From: Misgurnus anguillicaudatus
Lineage: Eukaryota; Chordata; Actinopteri; Cypriniformes; Cobitidae
Reading direction: 5' to 3'
DNA length: 64,000 bases
Assembly: GCF_027580225.2 (NCBI RefSeq)
Contig: NC_073337.2
Span: 12,639,001-12,703,000, forward strand
Shown: piece by piece, positions 13,528 to 26,924 of the stretch
How the letters are laid out: each line of letters begins with the position of its first letter
Numbering within the stretch: position 1 is the stretch's first letter
Made by a program: the position numbers and the translations under genes
The notes under the pieces: model-generated
The model's input: the letters and a program-made list of their open reading frames with translations, nothing else
The model's database searches: none
What the model was told of the DNA's origin: nothing

Positions 13528-14610
13528 CACTCACCTAAAGGATTATTAGGAACAACTGTTTAATTTCTCATTAATGCACTTATCTAATTAACCAATCACA
13601 TGGCAGTTGCTTCAATGCATTTAGGGGTGTGGTCCTGGTCAAGACAATCTCCTGAACTCCAAACTGAATGACAGAATGGGAAAGAAATGTGATTTAAGCA
13701 ATTTTGAGTGGTGCATGGTTGTTGGTGCCAGACGGGCTGGTCTGAGTATTTCACAATCTGCTCAGTTACTTGGATTTTCACGCACAACCATTTCTAGGGT
13801 TTACATAGAATGGTGTGAAAAGGGAAAAAACATCTAGTATGCGGCAGTCCTGTGGGCGAAAATGCCTTGTTGATGCTAGAGGTCAGAGGAGAATGTGCCG
13901 ACTGATTCAAGCTGATAGAAGAGCAACTTTGACTTAAAAAACACTCGTTACAACCGAGGTATGCAGCAAAGCATTTGTGAAGCAACAACACGCACAACCT
14001 TGAGGTGGATGGTTTACAACAGCAGAAGACCCCACCGGGTACCACTCATCTCCACTACAAATAGGAAAAAGAGGCTAAAATTTGCACAAGCTCATCAAAA
14101 TTGGACAGTTGAAGACTGGAAAAATGTTGCCTGGACTGATGAGTCTCGATTTCTGTTGAGGCAGTCAGATGGTATCCCCCAATGGTGTGGGGGATGTTTT
14201 CTTGGCACACTTTAGGCCCCTTAGTGCCAATTGGGCATTGTTTAAATGCCACGGCCTCCCTGAGCATTGTTTCTGACCATGTCCATCCTTTTATGACCAC
14301 CATGTACTCATCATCTGATGGCTACTTCCAGCAGGATAATGCACCATGTCACAAAGCTCGAATCATTTCAAATTGGTTTCTTGAACATTACAATGAGTTT
14401 GCTGTACTAAAATGGCCCCCACAGTCAACAGATCTCAACCCAATAGAGCATCTTTGGGATGTGGTAGAACGGTAGCTTCGTGCCCTGGATGTGCATCCCA
14501 CAAATCTCCATCAACTGCAAAATGCAATCAAAGTCTGGATTCCAGATACTGTTACACATGCATTTTCTTTTTCAGCTGTTTACTTTCTCTTAAGACCTAA
14601 ATGACAGTGT
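13528..14610 (+). mobile_element. Tc1-like transposon, 3' truncated
   Basis: The left end CACTCACCTAAAGGATTATT follows a TA (13526-13527), the Tc1/mariner target. The element holds a decayed transposase. No matching right terminal repeat is visible, so the 3' end has been lost. Confidence 0.85.
13676..14475 (+). pseudogene. Tc1-like transposase pseudogene
   Basis: The fragments run in order. The start MGKKCDLSNFEW is followed by a helix-turn-helix (LSISQSAQLLGFSRTTISRV). WTDES holds the first catalytic Asp, QQDNAPCHKA the second, and DLNPIEHLWDVVER the third acidic residue, as in DD34E transposases. The frame is broken by several stops (first near 13835) and frameshifts, so no functional enzyme is made. 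It is inserted in presumed cpne8 intron 1 on the opposite strand to cpne8. Confidence 0.92.
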
Positions 14611-16391
14611 TTATGATGGGAATTTTTATGCATATGTGCATATAACTGTTGTTTGTGTTTCAACATCTTAAAATCTCTTGATTTAAAACTGCGGTGCTTA
14701 AATATGTGTACAAACACTACGATCTCGTGACCACAAGGACAGCAACGTGACATGGGTGCGTAACCTTGATAGAGATGATAGTCCAACATCTCTACCGGTT
14801 TACACATTTCTAATAGTTTATCGATCGGTTTATAGCCAACCTCTATTTGTACTAACGACTTAAATGTCCTAATATAACTACAACGTAGTCCTGCCTTAAC
14901 CTAACCGCTTTCATGAAACCAAAGAGTTTAAGTTTCTATTTAACCCAAAATATAACAAAATAAAATCTGGTTTGCTCCTTTTGTTTGAACTGTGACCTCT
15001 AGTTTGAATCAGGCATCTCGAGAGGAAAGCAAAGCAGCACTGTAATGAAACATCCAGAGTTGTATAAATCTCTTATCAGGCCTGAGGAGCAGTAGACCAA
15101 CAGAGGTTCACCGCTACAATGAGTCACAGCAACCAGATTTTGCCGCTTCGACAGGCTCCTGGAAACCCGGCAATGCTGTCCGCCGGTGCAGGTCATCATC
15201 ACTGCTTTAGAGGAAACAATGTTTGTTCTGCTGAACAAATATAGACATTTCCTATCTTTTCATGAGGAGCATACACACACAGCAGTGGGATGAGGTGGAC
15301 TTTTGAAAAAAAGTAGGTATTTCTTTGTTTAAATTTTTGGAGTTCAAATTAAATTCATGTTCTAGTTTTTTATTTGTCTACATGGTTTTCAGGATGAGAA
15401 TTTACTTTACACTATCAACAAGGATCTGATAATAATATATAATATATGTTTATATTACAATGCTACCAGTCAATAGAGAGCGTCTCCCCCTTAAAGTCAG
15501 CCAGAGATAAAGCTACTATAACATGTAAAGAAAAAGATTAATTAATATAAAATAAAATCCTCTAGTTGTACGATTTCACTGTCAAGACTGTATTTTGTTC
15601 ATATGTGTGTGTGTCTGGGGCGCCGGCCAAAGGAGTGTGTCTGTAGGTCAGTAAACTTTTTAAGATTATGTGACTTGAGGCTGAGCTCTAATTGACTTGT
15701 TTCAGACTGTCCTTGGGGTGCAGCACTCTGCGCCCCAAACCCTCCCACTTTCGTTGTTAGCAAATCAATATTGTTTTTATGTTTTTGGCCTTATGTGATT
15801 TAACCGTTCTAAGTGAGTCTTATAAACTCTCAACAGATTTTCATTTAACTGATAGTTACAGTAGTTAATATCTCGAGATAATTACCGTTTTATTCTTACA
15901 AAACCACCATTTTACAAGGCATTCAGTTGAAGAATAAATAAAGGATTAAGGAGCTTGGACCAGATCGACCCAACTTGCAAATTCAGCAGGATTTAAGTGA
16001 TCGCGGTCGAGCTTACACTTGGTGCCTTTCCAGCAATTCTTATGGCAAAATGGAGTTGACTGTAAAAAATATGGACGTAGTGTCCATGACGTCACCCATA
16101 GGTTTGTGAAGAGCATTTTTGAAGCCAACAGTTGGCAGAGTCTGACGTCGCCATCTTGGATAACCAAAAACAGGTAAAGAGGCAGGACACTGGTGACTGG
16201 TAGCTGAAACCACGCCTGCCTAGCTCGATAATAGTGACAGCAGTGGCAGTTCACCCGTCACTCAGACGGCCATGCCATTCATCAGAGAGATCAGAAGGTT
16301 GTCCCTCGCATGTAAGACATGCCTTTTAGTCCTGGCACCAAAACGTTGTGGAAAACAATAGGGCTTCACGACTTAAAACATCTCTCTAGAA

Positions 16392-16573
16392 CAGTGGTTC
16401 TCAATCCTGGTCCTGGAGGTCCACTGCTCTGCACATTTTGTGTGTCTCCCTTGTTTAACACAGCTGATTCAAATCATCAGCTCATTAGCAGAGATCTCAT
16501 TGTCTGTCAGATAAGAGAGACATTCAAAATGTGCAGAGCAGTGGACCTCCAGGACCAGGATTGAGAACCACTG
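16392..16573. mobile_element. palindromic hAT MITE with 8-bp target duplication
   Basis: The ends are CAGTGGTTCTCAATCCTGGT and its complement, and the element is palindromic over much of its length. CTCTAGAA is duplicated at 16384-16391 and 16574-16581. Confidence 0.93.
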
Positions 16574-16599
16574 CTCTAGAAGGTACAAGCGACATGAAA

Positions 16600-17260
16600 G
16601 TTGCAGATGCACATTCAATAGCGTGAGCTTAGTCAGAAAGAGTCTACTTCCAGATGCAAAATATGCGTTAGCCGCCTATGTTAATTGTTAACTATTTTGG
16701 ACAAATTTGATGTTATTTAAAGGGACATTCCACTTTTTTTGAAAATAGGCTCATTTTCCAGCTCCCCTAGAGTTAAACATTTGATTCTTAACGTTTTGGA
16801 ATCCATTCAGCTGATTTCCGGATCTGGCGCTAGCACTTTTAGCATAGCTTAGCACAAGCCATTGAATCAGATTAGACCATTAGCATCGCGCTAAAAAATA
16901 AACAAAGAGTTTGGATATTTTTCCTATTTAAAACTTGACTCTTCTGTAGTTACATTGTGTACTAAGACCGATGGAAAATTAAAAGTTGCGATTTTCTAGG
17001 CAAACTCTTGCTAATGGTCTAATCAGATTCAATGGATTGTGCTAAGCTATGCTAAAAGTGTTAGCACCAGACCCGGAGATCAGCTGAATGGATTCCAAAA
17101 CGCTAAGATTCAAATGTTTAACTCTAGGGGAGCTGGAAAATGAGCATATTTAAAAAAAACTGGAATGTCCCTTTAATGTTACACTATATAAGTGGCCCTC
17201 TGTGGCACGACAGGGATCAGAGCAGCATTCAGAGTTACAAAATGTGTTACATTTTTAATA
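16600..17260. mobile_element. decayed Harbinger-like MITE, interrupted by a TTAA element
   Basis: The flanks of 16721-17172 match the interior of the copies at 7626-8005 and 36886-37235 (GAGCTTAGTCAGA, GCTCTGTGGCG-like). The ends are eroded. Confidence 0.65.
16721..17172. mobile_element. TTAA-target palindromic element
   Basis: TTAA flanks at 16717-16720 and 17173-17176. The ends AGGGACATTCCACTTTTTTT and its complement have arms of about 150 bp. The empty site is visible in sister copies of the host repeat. Confidence 0.92.
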
Positions 17261-17486
17261 CGCAACGCGGGGCTTCCATTTAAGGGAATGCCACTGCGTT
17301 TAAGGAGAACCATGCAAAACGATCTGCTGGACTGTTTTGAGGAAAAACATAATCCAAAAAGCACAGAGCAGTGCATTTTTGTAAATCCAGGCCGATGAGA
17401 CCACAGATGTTGCCACACAGTGCATTGTGCTTGGGCTTGCTCTACATTGATGGAAAAAACTACTATGTGATAAGGCAACTTCACTT

Positions 17487-17530
17487 TGCGTGTGTGTGTG
17501 TGTGTGTGTGTCTGTGTGCGTGCGTGTGTT
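17487..17530. repeat. (TG)n microsatellite
   Basis: A GT-rich run with a few interruptions (TCTGTGTGCGTGCG). Confidence 0.9.
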
Positions 17531-17787
17531 TGAATGATCACCTTGATAATAAACCCACAGATTCATAGTTCATGGATTCATAGTTTATTGCATGCTAAAA
17601 GTTGACTTCAACTGTAACATTTTCAACATTTTAGCTAAGCAATAATGATAAAAAAAGGATTGTCACCGAATAAATGGTTGTTTACAGTCCTGCATTACTA
17701 CAGTAACAGTTTGATTTTAAGTTTGTTTGACCCAAAAAAAAATTTGCACCAGCTGCCACTAAATGCTACGTATTTTGATGTCGATTT

Positions 17788-17905
17788 CATTTATGCATTA
17801 GGCAGTCGCTTTTATCAAAAGAAGCAACTTAAAGTGTATTTAAGGTATACATATATTTTATAAGCATGTGTGTTCCCTTAATCAAACCCAGTACCTTTGT
17901 GCTGT
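17788..17905 (-). repeat. fish SINE tail region
   Basis: Contains GCATTAGGCAGTCGCTTTTA and, further on, GTGTTCCCTTAATCAAACCC, which match the conserved central part of common fish tRNA-derived SINEs. It is diverged. Confidence 0.55.
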
Positions 17906-19604
17906 GCACACGGGTGCACAAAATAGCATTTGGCGTACTCAGCACACACGGCCGCCCTCTCGGCAATGACAACATTTTCGCCAATTGCACCAACAGCGAA
18001 CTTGTCAAGTATAAAAACCAGGCATCGCAGTTGCTTGCATTGAAATTTATAGCTTTTAATTTCAACATTAACACCTGGATCTACTGCCAAACTCGCCCCA
18101 AGCAACAAATTCAATCCAGCTCTCATTTCATTCTGCATGCTTTCTTGCATTCTGTTACTAGAAGTCCAGTAGACAACGCAATGCTCCTTCACATTCTGAC
18201 CTGAGAAAGAAAATGATTTCTCATATAGTCCTCATATGATTTCTCATTTATAGAAGTGCAATATTTTTCTCATTATTGTCTGGGGACAAATAGCTGCTGA
18301 TGTGCTGCCTACTAAAGCAATCTGCTGCCCCTCAAAAAATTGGTTGTAAAGTTCAAGAAGCTCTGAAAAATGACATCTTTGTGCACTTCTCAAAGTCCTA
18401 TATTTCAACAAATATAAATGCATAGAAAGGGAAAACTTTAAAAGCAACTAAGGACACACTGGTAAAAAGTAGGAATGCTCCAATCGATCAACCGTAGAAC
18501 ATTATCGGTCGATCATTGCGTTACATTACTCGATCTGTACTTTTTCAGTTTAAAATTTGCTGATCTCATGTACCAATCCTATTATTTACTTTTGTCATAA
18601 TAGGGCTCCTAAATGTGGGTGCAATTTGAGACCATTTTATGCAGTGCAAGCATTTTTACAACCTGTTGCTCATGTGCATCCTACAAAGTTGGATTTCTCT
18701 CTTTTCCTTCACAGAGATAACATTCAGCACGGCCTTCACATCCCCATCAAACAGCGTACCGTTGCTGCCCAATGAAACTCACGTATGTCCGAAACGGTTA
18801 CTTTTCAGGAAGTGAAAAAAGCACTGTATTTCAAAAGCAGTTGAATGTAGCGTTGTCATACTTGGTATGGCATCTTTACATGTAACCATATTCTTGCCAG
18901 TGTAATGATATAATCCACATTTGACCAAAATTGAGTTTAAATGGACATACGTGCATATTTTACAGTAACGGTGGTCGATACGCGTTCTTCTGATCATTAT
19001 TTAGAATGGCCAAGTCGCGTTTCATATTAACAGATGAATACGCTCAGTTTATTAAATAGCCTACGTCTTAGTTTATTAAATACGCTTAGTTTATTTAATA
19101 TTAATTATACATTTATTAAATGTCTTTTGCAAACTATGAAGGGACAATGAATCAATACACTGACATGGTAATTCTAGACAGATACTTTGTTTGCACAGTC
19201 CTACCGTAATTTAGTCACTCCTAGACGTACGTCTGGCATCAGTGGAAAATGTTTACCTCTGTGAAGGAAAGTCATTGTCTCACCAGGCTATGTTTATTCG
19301 GCTATCCAATGCTGAGCTTCAATGAAACTTCACGAGACCGGCGAGATGCTTCCACAGGGCGGGAGATACGCGGCGTGATTGACAGCTTTGACATCAAATG
19401 GATATACGTGAAAATCAGATGACATGATTTCTCAACTTTTCATTGGCCATTTAGATATGTGAAGCATACGGTATACGGAAATTAACCTGGACATTCAATC
19501 CGTCGAAAAATCTCAAAATCGGCAAAATGGACATACGTGGTTTTCATCGGAGAGCGACGGTATACACCATATATATCTATCGCACACTGAGTAATGCTTA
19601 AAAA

Positions 19605-20109
19605 AAACTTGTGACGCTGTCCAAGTGCTGAAATGTGCCGTTTGTAAATTCTTTATCTCCAGTTTGTTACAAATAAAGTATTTTTACAGTACAAACCTTT
19701 TCTTACATACTTGTAAATCATTTTTTGATGATATTGTATAGACACTTAAAGCAACTAAAAGCCTGCTTTTTTACATATATGACTAAAAGAAAACGGGTTT
19801 TAAAGGTTTTAATAAAAAAATAACAATTTCAATACAAGTGAAAAACAACACAATTATTTAACATTAATCTTAAACTGGAGATCTTCTTCCTCCGCTTAGT
19901 TTTTTAGTTTACAAAGTCCGTCATCTAAATAGGGATTAAACATAGCGCCAGCAAAACTGGCTTTTAAAGGGAATGAGAGCTGAGACTCTCATTGGTTTAT
20001 TGCACGTTACACCCAAAATAAATTAGCAAAAGTGGATTCAGACACGCCCATTTAGACGTTGCGCTGTGCACGTTAGACAATGTGCTTAGATTGTTAAAAC
20101 AGGGCCCTT
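19605..20109. repeat. dispersed repeat, sister of 49369-49944
   Basis: GACGCTGTCCAAGTGCTGAA starts both copies and AGGGCCCT ends both. The two copies are collinear over about 500 bp with modest differences. The element type is unknown. Confidence 0.7.
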
Positions 20110-21156
20110 AATGTAAATATACATATATACTGTAAAGTAAAGATTGGGTAAACTTAGATTTGTATGTGGCTATTTTAATTTAAAATCTCCTGAAGTTGAA
20201 TTTACTTTAAAAAGTGATGAACCCAAACCTTGTTTGTACAGTTTACATTTTCGGGTTAACAACTATCACTTTAAGTCCCAAATGAAACCAAGGATGAGTT
20301 CATATTCAGAATAATTTAAGGGTTCTGGACTGAGAAAACCACCCCAGGAGAGGTTGGACTCAGCTGGGTCTGCAGTTGTCCTCATAATTCTCCATATTGG
20401 TTATTAAGACCCCCAGCACCTCCATCTGATCAAGAGCTTATTACATGTCTCTAAATGAGCATCAGCTAATGATGTTAGACATGAGAATCACAAATTGGCC
20501 TGCTGGAAGTAAATAATTAATAAGTGGCTATAAGACCAATTTTTGAAACCAGTTCTGGAAAAAGGGTGACAAGTGCTGTTAGGATAGCTTCCCTTCTTAA
20601 AGCGATACTATTCACACGACAAATTTCTTACATACTTTGAAAGGAGAGTTAAGGGTTAAGCTTGTTTTACTGTATAAAATACTGTTTTGTTATTTAAAAA
20701 TGAAAATGAAAAATAAATGTTAACAGTACAATAAAGTATGTTATTATATGGCGCTGTGGAATGATTAATTCTCATTGATTTTCATTATCAATCACGGTAA
20801 CTTACTATTAAATATCAGGTGTGAGCTGAATGTATGCATATATTTTATGTATTAGCAGAACTCTCATCACATTTTTAGATTCACAGTCAATAGCTCTAAC
20901 AACTCCAAAAGTCCAGAAACATTCACACTCACTCAAAAAACTGCAGCCCCCGTTTCCCAGCATGCCTCTGCTGACACTCCATGAATCTCTAAACATAAAC
21001 ACTGTCGGAAAGCGGTGCCAGAAAATGTAAACAAGCAAACAAACAAATCTCTCTTTTCCTTTTGTAGAATCAAAGTGAACTAGTCTAGCAAAAAGTTCAA
21101 AGTGAGAAAGTTCAGTGGGCATTCATTTTTAAAAGTAAAAATACAGTGAATCTTAA

Positions 21157-21584
21157 AGGAAAACACCACAATTTTTCAATATTTTATATATGTTCTTACC
21201 TCAACTTAGATTAATTAATACATATATTTGTTTATGAATGTGTGCACTTTTAATCTTTGTACAGCGCTTCTTGAATGTGTTAGCATTTAGCCTAGCCCCA
21301 TTCATTCCTATGGCTCCAAACAAAATTTTTAATTTGTGCCACCATACTTACTCGTGTGACTACTCATGTAACAGTCTTTAAATAGGAAAAACATGGAGGT
21401 GTTTGGTGGCTTCTGGATTCATCCCTGTTTGGATCCTAATGAATGAATGTGGCTAGGCTAAATGCTAACACATTCACGAGGAGCTGTACAAAGAAGTGCA
21501 TGCATTGAAAAAAGATGTATGTATTAATTCGTCTAAGTTGAGGTGAGAACATAGTAAAATATTGAAAAATGGTGGTGTTTTCCT
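21157..21584. mobile_element. TTAA-target palindromic element
   Basis: TTAA flanks at 21153-21156 and 21585-21588. The ends AGGAAAACACCACAATTTTT and its complement are inverted. Confidence 0.88.
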
Positions 21585-22475
21585 TTAAAATACATGGTGA
21601 TTCAATGCATCCTAAATAGACTACCTCTGTTCTACAAAAAATTTTTTTGCACTAATATTTTTCAAGTACATTTTACACATATGGAAATTAGGTAACTATA
21701 TTATCTATACTTTTGTTACCAAAATATACTTTTAAAGCCTACTTTTTTAATGAAATCTTCCTGATTTACCCATGTAAATGATCTCTTTACTTTCTTTACA
21801 TATTTATAATAACCACATTATGAAGAGCAAGTAAGAAGATACTAGTCTCAGTACAGGCATTATCACAGTTATTGCTCAGTGAGTGAATTAACACACATCA
21901 TGGCTTTCATTGTGTCACAGTCTAAACACAAGCAGCACTCTTCTGAACAATGGTAACTACAAAACTCAAAGAAGAAACAGAAATTTCAAAGATAAATAAA
22001 CATTAAACACTAACATGTCTTACTTTTTTAGTTTAAAACACATATAATAGTGTTTAATATCAACAACAAATTTATAGTATTTGAAAAACAGTAGGCAAAA
22101 AGTAGATTTTTAAGTGTGTATTAGATGGGCACTTTCCTATCCCGTGAGAAGTGAAAAGTTGGTTCAACTTAAAGAGCACCTATGGTCCGATTCACGTTTT
22201 TACATTTGCTTTAATGTGTAAGCGTGTATTAGTACATGTTAACAATATGCAAAAGGTACAAACCCTAATGTAAACAATGACGCAAGTTATCGTCTACAAC
22301 GTAAATCTCTTTTCTTGGACTACAACAAACACACGGATTGTAGGCAACAGTTTACTTCCTGGGATTGGTGATGTAGACAAGACCGACATTATCATAATTC
22401 CTCCCGCTTCGGACTTAGTCTGTAAGTTAACTCCTGTTAGCCGAATCTTTCAAACATGGTACCTAAAGTGAAATT

Positions 22476-22630
22476 TTGATGGGTTAATATTGGACAGAAC
22501 ACATGTTGGTTGGATTAATAAATAAACCAATGCTGGGTTGTTTCAAATCATGGTTGGGTTAACAACAACCCAGCATAGGTTTATTTATAACACAACATAT
22601 GTTCTGTCCAATATTTACCCAGCATTGTGT
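22476..22630. repeat. short foldback (AATATTGGACAGAACA)
   Basis: AATATTGGACAGAACACATG near 22485 is mirrored by CATATGTTCTGTCCAATATT near 22613. The core is ACAACCCAGCAT. Confidence 0.65.
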
Positions 22631-23532
22631 TCAGAATAATCCAGCAGAAATTAGAGTAAAGTGTAATTTTAAATGGAAAAAAAAGGCGTTCCCAATTTAA
22701 GATAAGCCAACTTTTCACTTTCTACAGTGCAGCTGACGAGCCACCTAATTCAAAAAAGTGAGTATCATAAAAATGTAGAAAAACCACCTACTGTAGGACC
22801 CATAGGAAATCAATGCACCAAAAACCAGAACACTTAAGCAACCGTATAGCAATTTCCTGGCAACCACCACAACAGTGACTTTTGCTCTGGCAACCACCAG
22901 TTAATTTGTTCAGAAAATTGTCTTATTCCAGCTTTATAATGCAGAGACAACTACAAATAAGCCATGTTTTATGATTTTCTGAGAAGTGTAAATACTTTAA
23001 AAACATTTTTAATTATAGTTTTCAAGAAACCTGTTCTAAAAGGTGAAGGTAAAATACTTTCTGGTGTGGGAGATTGATACATCGGGCCTATTGACCTAAT
23101 TACACCTGTATTGTTGTCTTGAAAACTAGTTGTGTGAGTCAAACAGGAAGAATGCAGTTCAGAGAATTTCCCAGAGTTAAAGAACTTATCTGCATCAGTC
23201 TAATCTGGCTTTAATGGAGTCATAAACAAACCATAAAAGTTGAATGCGTACATGTTTTAGAGCTGGGCAAGAGCAAAGGCTGTACTTTACTGTAACTTGT
23301 GAAACACACCTTGACTTACGGTAGTTGCTCTGTGAAATCACGATACGCCGTGACACAAGGAAGGAACAAACATGCAAATATGGTGCTTAATACATATTTT
23401 CTCTGGTAGTGATGTTTTATATGTTGATTGAAAATGATTTTACTACACAGGATTAACAATGTGTAGCAACACTCTTAAATAGGGTGTGTTCATTTTTTAC
23501 ACATATTTTGTGTTATGCTATTTAACACATTA

Positions 23533-23777
23533 TGGGGCGGTTTCCCATACAGGTATTAGACTAGTCCTAGACTAAAATAAATGTCCAAAAAGAGCTGTCC
23601 AAACTGAAAACAACTTGCACTGACATATCTTAAATTAAATCAGTGCCCTTAGTTTTGCTTCAAAATGCACACAAGTAATGTTTTTAGTAAGGCTTGTTTG
23701 TTAAAACTAGTTATATTTCATAGCTAAACTAAGGCCTAGTCCTGGTTTAAGATAATCCCTGCCCCGGAAACCACCCC
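23533..23777. mobile_element. DNA-transposon remnant with GGGGCGGTTTCCC ends
   Basis: TGGGGCGGTTTCCCATACAG and GGAAACCACCCCA are inverted. The matching pair GTCCTAGACT/AGGCCTAGTCCTGG lies inside. The target duplication was not resolved. Confidence 0.6.
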
Positions 23778-23999
23778 ATTGTATCAATTTGTGTTGGTTT
23801 TGTGTTAAAATAAATTAAAGTGACAACACAAATTGTGTTAAAAGTAACACAAATTGTCTTTACAATAAAAACACAGAGATGTGTCTAGTTTGGGACAACG
23901 CTTTTAGTGTGTTGTCCATAAAATAACCCAAAAACGTTTTTAGAGTTAATAACAATGAGACAGTTAAACTTTAATCAAATACTTTAGGGTGCATGTAAT

Positions 24000-24092
24000 T
24001 ACAATTACGCATTTGGCAGACGTTTTTATCCCTTTTTAATAGAAAAATGTTCTTGAGCTCCTAATATACCACTGAGCTATACATGAGCACAT
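24000..24092 (-). repeat. tRNA-derived SINE fragment
   Basis: The minus strand reads GTATAGCTCAGTGGTATATT, a tRNA A-box, followed by the CAGACG/GCATTTGGC tail typical of fish SINEs. Confidence 0.55.
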
Positions 24093-24108
24093 ATACAGTA
24101 TGCCTTAA

Positions 24109-24425
24109 AGCAACACCAAAGAGTTTTTTTTTAACCTTAAAATAACGTTTCCAAAAAAGTTTCAGTGGTTCATCCACTCAAAACAGGATGAATGGCACCT
24201 TTACATTCGCTTTGCAGCCCTCTATCGGCCAAAACCGCACTAAAGAAGTTTCCAACCGTCGGGTAGTGGTCTTGTAGTTCGAGTGACAACTACAAAAACT
24301 TGCTTTACGGCAGACCTACAATCCGATCAGAGCCAGCTATCCTGCAGTATTTACGACAGTGGTAATGAACAATAACGCTTCTAACCTGTAGGGGGAGCAA
24401 AGAGCAATAAGTCTTTAGTGTTGCT
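24109..24425. mobile_element. TTAA-target element, AGCAACACC ends
   Basis: TTAA flanks at 24105-24108 and 24426-24429. The ends AGCAACACCAAAGAG and CTTTAGTGTTGCT are inverted. A second, 3'-truncated copy is nested at 40621-40920. Confidence 0.85.
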
Positions 24426-24449
24426 TTAATAGACCTAGCTGGATATTAA

Positions 24450-24933
24450 AGGGGCCATGGCATGAAAATCTGACTTTTTCCATGTTTAAGTGCTATAATT
24501 GGGTTCCCAGTGCGTCTATCAACCTAGAAAATGTGAAAAAGATCAGCGCAGTAACTTAGTTTTGGTAAATCATTCTCTACAAGCACATGAAAAAATAGGT
24601 TGTTGAAATTTGTCTCTCCTTATGATGTCATAAGGAGCTCTTATTATAATAAAACCGCCCCTTAATCTGCACTTTCCAATCACAGCACTGCCATTTAGTG
24701 CAGAGAAAATAATTCACAGTACAATTGAGTTTCAATTGCAACGAACCACTCATTTGCATTTAAAAGGACACAACCAAAACGGCACATTTTTGCACACACC
24801 TACAAAGTGTCAATTTTAACATACTATAATAAATTACTTTTTTATGGTATTTTGAGCTAAAACTTCACAGATGTGCTCTGGGGACACCAAAGATTTATTT
24901 GACATATTAAAAAAGTCTGGTGACATGGCCCCT
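24450..24933. mobile_element. TTAA-target element, AGGGGCCATGGCATG ends
   Basis: TTAA flanks at 24446-24449 and 24934-24937. AGGGGCCATGGCATGAAAAT and GGTGACATGGCCCCT are inverted, imperfectly. Confidence 0.85.
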
Positions 24934-25709
24934 TTAAAGACAACATATATAATTTTTTTTTTTTTTTTTACATTAGGTTTCTTTATGTAAGTGACCTTAT
25001 GTAACTACTGTGTACTTACATAAGAAAAATAAAACATTTGATAGATTGTACTTATTGTGTACATATGTTGTAAGAATGTAAATATAAGAACGATTTAACA
25101 ACACATAAGTACACAATAATTACAGTGTATGTTTTGTTATAAAAGTACATAGCTAGACACTGAATATAAAGTACGGCCAATTTCATTGATTTGTTTAATT
25201 TGTGAGTCCGGAGCTAATTAAAATATATAGTTAAATTTTCTTAAGTTATTTCAACTTACTTTTATTAAAACTTTAAAATTAATCTAAAAATTTTAATTGC
25301 AGCAAGAAACTTCAGTTTATAATATTTAACTTGTACAGTTAAATACTGTTTATTTAACAAAAGAAAAAAAACACTTGTTATTACTTTAAAACACTATGTT
25401 ATTTGTCCTCAACCCATATAACTATGTTTACCTATTTAATAAAACCACAGATAGACTAAAATAACTCATACTATAAAATAACTTATACTAGACTAACATA
25501 ACAAGCATAAACCAATTCCCTGGCTATTCACAAATCTGTATGTGATTAAGGTGACCTAACACCCCATGCATTTTTAGTTCAGGTAATTACAAGGCCAAGA
25601 AAAACAAACTTTGGTGTCATAGTAATATAATTTACAGCTAAAATAACCCAAACTTCCTCTAAAATAACATGCTTCTTGGTTCAATTTGGACTTTAAATAT
25701 CCATAAGAC

Positions 25710-26340
25710 TAGTGATGGGGACGAGACCGCCTATGCCGAGTCCGAGTCAAGACCGAGTCTTTCAAGGGTCGAGACCGAGTCGAGACAGAGTGCGTTGGTT
25801 TTCGAATACAGTCGAGTCAAGACCGAGTCTTTGAGGAAGCAAGTCTGAGTCGAGACCGAGTCCTTTAGGAGTCGAGACCGAGTCGAGACCAAGACTATAA
25901 AAACATGTGAGTTTCATATTCATGATTAAATATCAATAATCAACAGTTAGGCCTACAGACTAAGCTAGATTGGGAATTGTTTAGAGGAGAAATCTTAACG
26001 TTTTAATATGGACTATGCTTTTACTATCATTTAAAAAATCCCTACCACATGCATCATCTTCTGACTATTTTTCTAGAGATAAATAAACGGCTCTGATGGC
26101 AGTATCTTTGCATTGCACCATGTGATGTCATTTTCAAATAATGCCTGTCAACATTGCATTTTATTATTATTTTTATGTGTTTTTTTTTATATGAACATAA
26201 AAAAGTGTGTTGGTCTCGAGGACTTGGTCTGAAATGACGAGTCCTTCTCCTCCCACTGTAGTCCGGGTCTTTGAAGGAACAAGTCCAAGACAAGTCAGAG
26301 AAAGCAAAAATTGGTCTCAGACTTGAATACTATATCACTA
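25710..26340. mobile_element. hAT-like element with internal GAGTC repeats
   Basis: CATAAGAC is duplicated at 25702-25709 and 26341-26348. The termini are TAGTGATGGGGAC and ATATCACTA. The left third carries tandem, imperfect CGAGTCGAGACCGAGTC units (about 25736-25890). No transposase is present. Confidence 0.85.
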
Positions 26341-26924
26341 CATAAGACATTAGTTGATTCATTATCATCCGAATTTATGTGCTTTTTGTGACTGTACATG
26401 AATTCAAAGCACTTCTGTGCTCATCTACTGCAATGATAACCATGGTGACAGTGGTTAAAGTGGTCCTACAGTACAGGAATGCACCTGATCGTAACCATGG
26501 CACCAGTTTAGTTCCTTCCCGCCCGGTGCAGTCTTGCAAAAGCTCTAAGATTGTGCGTATGTGCGATTGTGTACACGTGTGTGTGTGTATTCCCGGTTGA
26601 GCAAACCTGCCCAAGGGGACACGGAGCATAGTAATTCACCATCAACATCTCTTCACAATGGCTGAGAAGACAGCTCATGCCCACTCACATCTGAATGAAG
26701 CCAGATGCACCATAAGCATATGCATAAAATAATACATTATAAATTCACCACAACAAAAAACATACGGATGAAAAGAATATACCTAGATACTAAGGGACAA
26801 TATAAAATCCTCAAATCGTCTCACAAGTCAAAAAACACGCAGATAATAAAATATGATATAATTCTGCAAACGGCTCATGACTAAGTATGTGTCACATAGG
26901 AGAAAGAGTTGATAAATGATCAGA

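Noticed and set aside
14999..15238. 79-codon minus-strand frame as a gene
   Set aside because: No recognised domain or splice support; could be a conserved non-coding element, but nothing shows that here.
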